From Ligustrum vulgare (taxonomy: Eukaryota > Streptophyta > Magnoliopsida > Lamiales > Oleaceae), in NCBI GenBank assembly GCA_963555705.1, contig OY743171.1, positions 18,909,352 through 18,973,351 on the forward strand: a DNA stretch of 64,000 bases, given 5' to 3'. The notes under the pieces are model-generated. The model was not told where the DNA came from and ran no database searches. It saw only the letters and a program-made list of their open reading frames with translations. The position numbers and the translations under genes are program-made. Shown here piece after piece: positions 55,774 to 64,000 of the stretch (the stretch's first letter is position 1; each line of letters starts with the position of its first letter).

Positions 55774-56775
55774 AGTAGTGGCTTTGACATTGCATATATC
55801 CTCCTTTATGTGGATGACATCATTCTAACTGCTTCTTCTGATGCTCTTCGAAAGTCCATTATGTCACTTCTAAGTGCAGAGTTTTCTATGAAGGACCTCG
55901 GTCTTCTCAGTTATTTCTTGGGCATTGCAGTTACCCGACATTCCGATGGTCTTTTTCTCTCACAAAAGAAGTACGCTGAAGCAATTCTTGAGAGAGCCAG
56001 TATGGCCAACTGTAAAACGTGCCCTACACCAGTTGATACAAAATCAAAGTTAGGCACCTCAACTGATACTCCTCCTTATGCTGATCCGACCAAGTATCGC
56101 AGCCTTGCAGGTGCACTGCAATATCTTACATTTACCGGGCCAGACATCTCTTATACAGTGCAACAGGTCTGTCTTCACATGCATGACCCTAAAGAGGAGC
56201 ACATGAATGCTCTCAAACGCATTCTACGATATATACAGGGCACAATTGATTTTGGTCTCCATCTATATAAATCTTCGGTTACAAAGTTCATCTCTTATAC
56301 AGATGCAGATTGGGGTGGTTTCCCAGATACTAGGCGTTCCACCTCCGGCTATTGTATATTTCTCGGTGACAACTTGGTTTCGTGGTCATCCAAACGACAA
56401 CCCACTCTATCTCGTTCTAGTGCTGAGGCCGAATACAGAGGAGTGGCTAATGTTGTCTTCGAATCTTGTTGGATACGAAATCTTCTCCTAGAACTACATT
56501 GTCCAATCCAAAAAGCTACATTGGTATACTGTGACAATTTCAGTGCGATATATCTTTCAGGTAACCCAGTGCAACATCAGCACACTAAGCACATTGAGAT
56601 GGACATTCATTTCCTCCGTGAGAAGGTTGCACGAGGTGAGGTTCGGGTCCTACATGTCCCGTCCCGTTATCAGATTGCTGACATTTTCACTAAAGGGCTT
56701 CCGCGCGTACTATTTGATGATTTTCGAGCCAGTCTCAGCGTACGGGAACCTCCCGCTTCGACTACGGGGGTGTGA
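55774..56775 (+). pseudogene. Copia reverse transcriptase end and RNase H
   Basis: YILLYVDDIILTAS with the YVDD active site, then KDLGLLSYFLGIAV, KYRSLAGALQYLTFTGPDIS. RNase H: YTDADWGGFPDTRRSTSGYC, SRSSAEAEYRGVA, YCDNFSAIYLSGNP, HIEMDIHFLREKV, QIADIFTKGL. The frame ends at TGA overlapping the start of the 3' LTR; the purine tract CTACGGGGG is inside the last codons. Confidence 0.94.
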
Positions 56776-56917
56776 TAGAATATATGTAAATATTCTTGTA
56801 AATCGTTTATATTTGGTGTAAATCATTTGTATTAGGTTAGATTAATATTCTATTGTATAGTCAAAGATATTCCTAATTTCTAGCCTAGCTTGCATCCATA
56901 ACCTACGCCTGTACTAA
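56773..56917 (+). repeat. 3' LTR of the copia element, truncated
   Basis: Matches the first 145 bp of the 5' LTR and stops at CCTGTACT. The last 50 bp, with the terminal CTTCA, are missing, so no target duplication can be checked. Confidence 0.85.
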
Positions 56918-57049
56918 TGACTTCTCTTATTCAAAAAGCAAGTTTCCAAGTTACATATTGCAGTTTATTTTATACTTTTGTGTGGAAGCATTTCAGAAAT
57001 ACAGCTTTTGAAATTATTTAAATGCTGTGTTTTGAACATAGTTATTTGA

Positions 57050-57740
57050 TTAGCTGTTTTTGGAAGGTATAAAAGTATTGCAGTTTTGTGTAATCCCTTT
57101 CGTAAAAGTGAAATAAAAGTATTGCAGTTTATTAAGGTTTTATTTAACAGTTGTGTAATACAGTTATATATTGCAGTTTATTTTATTACTTTTTATTACT
57201 TTATTTTACTTTATTGATTTATTGATAAATAGTTAAATATAGACAATTACTATTTGTAATCTCTTGTGTAAGAATGAAATAACAATATTGCAGTTTATTG
57301 AGGTTCCATTTAAGAGCTATTTTATCAAATAAATACCGCAGTTTATTTTATTTGATTAAATATTATTTCTAATCTCTTTTGTAAAAGTGAAATAAAAGTA
57401 TTGCACTTTATTAAGGTCCCATTATTATATATTGCAGATTATTTTATTACTTTTATATTACTTTATTTTAATTTAATGATAATTAATAAATATAGATAAT
57501 TATTATTTGTAATCTCTTCTGTAAGAATGAAATAAAAGTATTGTAGTTTATTAATGTTCCATTTAACAGTTATTATATATTGAAGTTTATTTTATTACTT
57601 TTTTATTTATTTAATTTAATCTATTGATAATAAATAAATATAGATAAATACTATTTGTAATCTCTTTTTTAAGAATGAAATAAAAGTATTACAGTTTATT
57701 GAGGTTCCATTTAAGAGCTATGTTATACAGATAAATACTA
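57050..57740. repeat. AT-rich tandem repeats
   Basis: Four to five imperfect units of about 120-170 bp with GAAATAAAAGTATTGCAGTT, TTAAGGTTCCATTTAA and GTAATCTCTTTTGTAAGAAT. Non-coding. The flank 56918-57049 has nothing recognised. Confidence 0.7.
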
Positions 57741-58640
57741 CATTTTATTTTATGAGGAAAAAATACATGGTTAGAGATGAACAAGTATGGTGAAAACATA
57801 TAAAGAAAAAAAAAACGTTGAAACAATAATTTAAAAAATATATATAATATAACCAATCTACAGATTTTAATGAGCATTAAACCTCCTATGCATTTATCGT
57901 TTTTATTAATAACATACTGAATTCAAAAAAGGAGGAAAAAAATTACTGCAAAATAACTAAAATAGTTCCAGCCTTACCGATCTACTTTAGATTTGTCTAA
58001 AGCAAATCCTCATATAACTGGCTAAAGCTCGAGAACAACCTCAGATCTACCCAAAAAAAAAAAAGTAATAAAGGCCAGAGAAAAACAAAAAAGACGAACA
58101 ATCATTACAATGTTAAGAGAAAAAAAAATTCATCGTTAAAGATGTACAAGTATGGTGAAAATATAAATTAACAAAAAAAAAAAAACGTTGAAACAATAAT
58201 TTAAATTTTTTTTTTTTTTGAGAGAGCAGTGAACAAAAAATATGAATAGTAAACTGATTGTTCACTATCATACCAAGAACATGAATCTTAAACATGAATA
58301 AGATATACATAATTTTCCTGATATGAAAAAACCAAAAAATTCAATAAATAAAAAATAGCATAATAACCGATCTATAGATTTAATGAGTATAAAACTTCCT
58401 ATGTATTTATCATTTTATATTATCACTAGATCTATATAAAAAAAATTAATTAATTACATACTGAATGCGAAAAAGAGGAAAAAAATTAATGTAAAATAAA
58501 TAAAATAGTGCCAGCCTTACCAATCTACTATAAATTTGTTGAAAGCAAATCCTCATAACTGGCTAAAGCTCGAGAACAAGGGTCTCAGATCTTGAAAAAA
58601 AAAATTAATAACGGTCAAAGATAAACAAAAAGGAAGAACG
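57741..58640. repeat. Tandem duplication of about 400 bp
   Basis: 57755-58095 and 58115-58625 are two diverged copies: GAACAAGTATGGTGAAAA, AACGTTGAAACAATAATTT, CAGCCTTACC and GCAAATCCTCAT-AACTGGCTAAAG occur in the same order in both. No coding. Confidence 0.75.
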
Positions 58641-59494
58641 GTCATGGACCAAAAATCAAACACACGCAGGAATTGAAAGCCGCACCTCAACTGTCAAGAA
58701 AACAAGATATATGTTTGAAGAACATAGATACTATAACCAAGTTAAAGAAGAGAGATGGCTGGTTTGAACTTTATGAATTCTATACCATTTTCCTTAGGTC
58801 AATTTGGTATGGATTTACATGGGTCGGCAGTCAATTTTTGAAAAGATTTATACACAGTTTGTAAATATATATTTTTTCATCAAAATTCCAACTTTCTCAA
58901 ACTCTCAAATCCCAATTTTCCAACTATAACGAGGTGAAGAAGATGAGTGCGGCGTGTTTTTACCATAAACTAATTTAGGGTTTGGATGAGTTTGTGAAAG
59001 AGAGAGAGTCGCTGTATCTACACATTTAGCGTAAAAAATAAATAGCTGGAAAGAAGGTCTGGAGACGTGATATTTTAATTGTCGTGTTTTTTACACTAGA
59101 TTTTTTAACATAATTATTATAGTTTATAAATCAATTTAGCCCATAAAATTTGGCATTGATAAAAATCAAATTTTTAGTAGATTTTGATAAAAGTTGAAAC
59201 ACGTGACTGAAAAATTGTGGACCTCATAAAAAATGTGATTAAGATTGAATGTTGACTTTGAATTAGATTAAAATCTAAAAAAAATTGTGGAACCAAACAC
59301 TGATTTTAAACAACACAAATTTTCAAATCACTTTTAAACCATGATTTCTAACTCCTATAATTAACCACACATTTTAACTCAAATACGTAAGTAAGACAAA
59401 CAATAATTGCTACAGTTCCATCGGATGAAGCGTTATTTTATTTCTTTACAGTTTTGTTCGATTAAATGGAAAAAATTATAAATTGCTTTACAGA
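58641..59494. other. Unassigned interval
   Basis: AT-rich. A 63-residue plus-strand frame at 58673-58864 has no supporting motif. Nothing else recognised. Confidence 0.4.
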
Positions 59495-59671
59495 GCCCTT
59501 GTTTGGCCCCATTTTTTGAAAATCAAGTTTTTTAAACACTTAATGTCAACTATCCATTTTAATCAAGCTCATAATATTTGATTTTTCAAACAATGTTTTA
59601 AACACACATACTCCCAAAAACCTATTCCAAACCAAAATTTTCCCCACGAAATGAGGGTTCTAAACAAGGGC
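59495..59671. mobile_element. MITE with short inverted termini
   Basis: 177 bp between GCCCTTGTTTGG and CTAAACAAGGGC, a 12-base inverted terminus with one mismatch, AT-rich and non-coding. The superfamily (hAT-like or PIF-like) is not settled, because no clear target duplication is seen. Confidence 0.6.
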
Positions 59672-59873
59672 AATATATGTGATTGTATCATATGCCATGA
59701 CAATTAACAAGAGCCATGGTCTATCTCTTTCGCACATTGGACTTCATCTAAAAAAACCAGTCTTTAGTCATGATCAACTCTATGTAACAATTTCTCAAGT
59801 TACCAATTGTGTTGGATTTGAACCGATGCCTATAGTATAACAAAAGGCGTCGGTTGTTAGTTAACAACCGACG

Positions 59874-59920
<47 letters not shown>

Positions 59921-60179
59921 TTACCACGGATTTTTTTTTTTTTTTTTTGGCCACAGATTTGTTATTAACATTCACAAAATCATAATTTCATTTATTGGGG
60001 AAAAATCAATATACTTCTAATCTATTTCACCCCCAGAATATATATAATCCACAAATGCGTAACAAAATTAAATAAATCAATAAATTGAATTCCAAATTAG
60101 TTTTATATTTACAATATTATGTTACTTAGACAAAAGTTTGTACATACATGTTAATATAAAAAATCAAAATTTACATACA

Positions 60180-61145
60180 CTCTTTGATGAAGTACTTAGC
60201 CCATAAATTCCGAATCTCATCGATTTCCTCCGTTGAGTAGTATTCTTGAAATGCCTAAAATAATATAAATTCACAGTTAAATTAAATATAAATTCATAAT
60301 TAAACAATTCTTAGTACGTATTCTTATATCTTATTTAAAGAAGTAAGATGAGAATAGGATGTGACCATCTCATACATGTTTCTTATAATATAATAACTAC
60401 ACTCAGAACTTCCAGGTTGCTGAGGACACTGAAATTTTGACATTAATTATGAAAACTGAAGTTAGTAATATAACTGAATAGAAACTAATTAAAAAAATTG
60501 TAGTAACTTATGAAATTTAATTAGTTCATACCGAAATTGTTTTCCATGTTACGTTGTTGTTTCTCCTCTTGCCTCCTAATGCCCAAAAAATTCGAAAGGC
60601 CCCAAAGTGCCAATAAATATAAATAAATTATAACAATCATTCCTAAAAATAAAAATATTCCTACCAAATTAATTTTGGGAGTCTCCCCTATAAATTGAAC
60701 TTTATCCAACCTGTAGAGATACCCTATTATTGATAACTACACCATTTCTCTATAATCACAACACAAACACATCAATTTCACATCAAACTTTCCACAATAA
60801 TTATTACATTAAAAATAGACAGCTGAACCATCGTGCACAAAACAAAACAAAACAAATGAACAATGTAATAAATGCTTACATATTCAATGACGCCTTGATT
60901 TCCATGTCACGTTTACATGACTGCACTGAATCTATGAAGTACATCGTACTAGTGTCACAACATATTGTGAGCAATATCCAATGATTCCTACGTATTATGA
61001 ACTTGTAAGTATACCTTTAAATATCAAATGACTTAAATTAAGTAAAAATAATAATAAATAAACAATAATAATAGTCTTACTCTTGAAAGTACGGCGCTAA
61101 AATGAATTTCTTCGATCTCAATGTCTCCATGGTTGCAGCCATGTA
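60180..61145 (-). pseudogene. Ulp1-type protease remnant of CACTA
   Basis: Minus strand exons: 61145-61077 with KKFILAPYFQE; 60985-60885 with NHWILLTI and YFIDS; 60440-60345 with CPQQPGSSEC and NMYEMVTS (the Gly after the catalytic Cys is changed to Ser); 60255-60185 with AFQEYYSTEEIDEI. His, Asp, Gln and Cys are kept, but exons upstream of 61145 are replaced by a CA microsatellite and C-rich leader. Confidence 0.8.
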
Positions 61146-61164
61146 ACTCACAACACATATATAC

Positions 61165-61202
<38 letters not shown>

Positions 61203-61210
61203 CAGTGTGT
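61077..61210. repeat. (CA)n microsatellite at a CACTA deletion junction
   Basis: About 22 CA units at 61156-61199 lie where the Ulp1 exon meets the C-rich leader. A GT/TA-rich tract lies at the equivalent place in the 27342 copy (27805-27900). Confidence 0.7.
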
Positions 61211-61929
61211 GTGTAGGCGTGAGGGAGGGTGGGTGCGTGAGGGAGGGAGGGACGTTACCGGAGGCGGGGTGTGGAGGCAGCGGCATCCGGTGAACGGCGG
61301 GAGGTGGAGGTAGTGGTGGCGGAAAAAAGAGAGTGAGAAAGAGAGGGTGGCTTCGGGTTGGAGAGAGAGTGAGAAAGAGATTGTGGGGTCGGGTCAATGG
61401 TTGTGGTGGTGGTGTCGAGCGGCGGCGGGTTGGCGGTGGTGGTGTAGTCGCGTGGATATAGAGAGGAGAAGAGTAGTGTGCTGAAAATGAAGAAAAATGG
61501 CGCGATTAGGAAAATAAATAACATTATAGGAGTCAGTTCTTGTGTAGAACGGACGCCTATTAACAATTTTGGGCGTAAGTTCGAAGTTAGAACCGACGCC
61601 TATAATATTACCCTTGAGCGTCGGTTCTAACGTTAGAACTGACACCTTTTATTTTTCGTTCGCACGCACGTCGGTCAATACATGACAACCGACACCTATT
61701 GTTATGTTTTATTTACGGAATTGCCACCGTGTTTTATATAGGCATCGGATTTATCTAAAAACGACGCAAATATGCAGATTTTTTTGGGTATTTCTGTGCT
61801 AGTGTTAGATTAATTATGCTAACCTTTTAGTGATTACTAGTATAAAATTAAATTATTTATGAGTTATTTATTTTATCAATTGAAAGTTGGAATATCATAA
61901 TGTTTTCTCCTGAATTCACTCATAAGGAC

Positions 61930-63927
61930 TATTTGCCATGCATATTATTCTACTTTAGATGACTGAAGAAATTTTTGCATAGCCTATCAATTATCATAGT
62001 TTCCAAAAAATTATATATTATCTACAGTTTAGTTTTATCACCGTAACAATTATCGTGTCAAGAAATACTTCCAGAAAAAGAAGACCATTAATGCACATTA
62101 TACAATACAAAACTACCTTTATAGACAATGCAGAGCGAAACCTAGAAACGAATGGACCGATATGTTTAGATCATAGATTATGATTAATTCCTCCTACAGA
62201 TAATATTCTATTAAATGGACAGCTCATAAGTTTTTTTATGGCCAAGAACTCTTTGATGTTTTCTAAATTATATTAGATGAGCATACTATATATAGTAAAC
62301 AATGAGTAAGTACTATAATCAGAAGTGTCTAATATTGATTTTTGTGTTTTCTATTTTTTTTTGGTGTTGCAAAGTTCTTACAATTTGTATTTTTTCTATT
62401 TTTTTTTTTTAATATTGTTAGTTGCTGCTTTTATATTGTATTAGGTGGCTGTTCATTTCTTAGACATAATTATATTCAAGGCTATGTAATAGAAGTACTA
62501 CTCTTATCTCCATATCCTTTCCTCTCATTGTAACTCTAGAAGGTTAGTATGTGTCTCTTGTATTAATTTTGCAATTAATAGATGAGGTGAAGTCTGTAAT
62601 GGATTAAATGAATTAGGGTAATCAATATCGTGAAAGATTAAAATTGAAAGCAAAGAAATACCCTATTTAAGTTATTTTCTTGTAAGTGGGAGCTACTTCT
62701 ATGAAGAGTTGAATTATATGGACTAAGAGGATTAAAATTTATTTTGCCTTAATCCTTTGTGTCTTATTTCTAGTATATCGCACAGAAAGGAGGATCGCAC
62801 AAGTACAAACGGGCTCATTCACGTTGGTTTTACTGGAAAATATGCGTCGATTGTAAAAGCGATGGATTTGGCGTCGACGTGTAAAATATGGACAATAATA
62901 TGTTGGCCTATGGAAGTAGGGAAACATATGTAGTTTATTAGGCTGCACACATCCTTGTAGGGTTAACCTCCTACTGGATTAAATTAAGAAACCTAAATAG
63001 AAAAATAATAATCAAATTAGACAACTAAAAGAACAATAATTTTAATATAGCGCATAAATATGAATATTTAGAAATTACCTGAAGTGCATTCTATCTTTTC
63101 TACATATCCATTACTCCATCTAACGATGAATGAAATTAATTATGAGATGACAGATATAAAGTAAACATCTGTTAATAAATTTTTAGTATTTATGAATATT
63201 TCTTACGCTTAATTCACCGACTGGGGTTTATCATTTCCACAGAGCTACATTTCCCATTGAAGCTAAAGTGGGGGAAGTAAATTATTAATGCTGGTAGCTT
63301 TCACTCACTTACATCAGAGATAAAAATATATCTAAAACATTGTAATTATCCTTAATGTGATATTACTCAAAAATGTAGGCATTGAATTTAATCAGTTGTA
63401 GAGATTTTATCAATTTCTTGCTATCCTCCACATCCTCATCTGGGACCCTTTTCCATGATTGCACCTTTCATTCAAAACTGAGTATTACAAAACTGATATT
63501 TAACTACTTCCAACAGATACATCACCCCCTCAGATCCTTCATATCATTTTTTTCCCCATGACCAAATACATTCTGGTGAAGACTGTAATCAGTGAAAAGT
63601 GAGTTGCTCTTCACAGGAGCCACATAAAATTATTCAAAAAATCAGAATTTTTTACACCACTGTGAACTACTCATACAACATTATGAAAACTGGATGTCTT
63701 TGTCATATTTAGTACATATACTATCATTTCATGATATAGGATTAATCTGCAACTATCTCCAAAGGGTTCGAAATACCAATAGTAGGTTTGATCATATCAA
63801 GCTCAAGTATCAGAAAGCATAAAAGGTCAAAAATCTTGCTTTAAAAAAACTACCATCATTATATCTCGACCATTGGCCAGGGTTTCTATATCAAGCAAGA
63901 GCTAAAACCAAAATAAGCTAGATACTA
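61930..63927. repeat. Host background, unit copy B, right part
   Basis: Aligns with 2615-4160 and 25011-25835 as one continuous sequence. At about 63145-63155 it reads straight through the point where the gypsy element sits in copy A. A possible conserved minus-strand exon (VPDEDVEDSKKLIKSLQLIK) lies at about 63370-63455. No other gene signal. Confidence 0.8.
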
Positions 63928-64000
63928 TTCCCTCCATCCCAAAAAGATAGGCTAGTTTTTCTTTTTTCTTTGTCTCAAATTATAGGTCTCTTTCTTTGTT
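63928..64000 (+). mobile_element. Stowaway-like MITE, left end (runs off window)
   Basis: After ...GATACTA the sequence changes to TTCCCTCCATCCCAAAAAG, close to the CTCCCTCCGTCCC start of Stowaway (Tc1/mariner) MITEs, which insert at TA. Copy A (25829-25836) reads GATACTATTACAC with no element. The right end lies outside the window. Confidence 0.65.

Larger units (their letters stand above)
35335..56917 (+). mobile_element. Ty1/copia retrotransposon split by a CACTA element
   Basis: 5' LTR 35335-35529, primer site TGGTATCAGAGC from 35530, gag, protease, integrase to 38552, then the 16.75-kb CACTA insertion, then RT and RNase H from 55306 and a truncated 3' LTR. Removing the CACTA and one AAT copy restores a continuous pol frame across the junction (ALIKN then KTSDLVPRPP). 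The domain order protease-integrase-RT-RNase H is that of copia. Several stops show it was already decaying. Confidence 0.92.
59820..61804 (-). mobile_element. CACTA deletion derivative with Ulp1 remnant, left end missing
   Basis: Right end is the inverse of CACTAGCACAGAAATACCC at 61804, followed by TTA. On the left only the subterminal palindrome GGCGTCGGTTGTTA/TAACAACCGACGCC (59846-59876) and a (TA)n tract (59877-59912) are seen; no CACTA terminus was found. It carries a C-rich leader (61200-61450 minus) joined directly to Ulp1 exons, with the transposase deleted, as in the copy at 27342. Confidence 0.8.

Noticed and set aside
61077..61566. Pro/His-rich ORFs
   Set aside because: They span a CA microsatellite and the C-rich CACTA leader; no conservation of frame with the other CACTA copies.

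Overview
This window looks like nuclear DNA of a flowering plant, probably a eudicot. It is AT-rich and made almost entirely of nested plant transposable elements: a LINE, Ty3/gypsy and Ty1/copia LTR elements, Cassandra with 5S sequence in its LTRs, tRNA-derived SINEs, CACTA DNA transposons and MITEs. No complete host gene is recognised outside the elements. The non-TE background is an old, diverged duplication. Copy A is seen at 1.83-4.16 kb and resumes at 25.01-27.2 kb. Copy B is seen at 32.7-35.1 kb and resumes at 61.9-63.9 kb. Each copy has been split by TE insertion.

Layout. 1-1828: 3' end of a LINE (RT tail, RNase H, poly-A). 4166-25005: a Ty3/gypsy element on the minus strand with 457-bp LTRs and GAGTT target duplications. 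It is swollen to 20.8 kb by nested insertions. Inside its integrase lie four SINE copies in alternating orientation (5458-6166) and a Cassandra array of three LTRs and two internal domains (6167-7296). Its gag is cut by a CACTA fragment (10883-11326), and its leader holds an Athila-like element (11327-24515). That Athila element itself contains a small CACTA derivative (12115-12801) and two large solo LTRs (15529-18782 and 19501-22123), each with its own 5-bp target duplication.

27342-29434: a CACTA deletion derivative with perfect TTA duplications. 30.4-31.3 kb: copia gag remnant. 33454-34976: internally deleted copia with TTCAA duplications. 35335-56917: a second copia, split by a 16.75-kb CACTA element (38553-55305, AAT duplications). 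This CACTA carries a broken tnp2 transposase gene and a multi-exon gene joining Transposase_24-like, DUF8039-like and Ulp1-type protease parts. Its transposase gene is split by an LTR element (42730-50881, ACCCA duplications).

The LTR element at 42730-50881 is the most interesting object. It has 1726-bp LTRs with one difference noticed by eye, a Met-tRNA primer site, and the last codons of a chromovirus-type pol, but no gag-pol. Instead it carries, antisense, an intact intronless LONELY GUY (LOG) cytokinin-activating enzyme ORF and a 183-residue basic, cysteine-rich ORF resembling small nucleic-acid-binding proteins of flexiviruses. Each ORF has a TATA-like box upstream. It is a very recent non-autonomous retrotransposon that appears to carry a hormone-activating gene.

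Relative ages can be read from nesting: copia, then CACTA, then the LOG-bearing element; and gypsy, then Athila, then solo LTRs. Copies A and B supply empty sites for the gypsy element and for a Stowaway-like MITE at the right edge.
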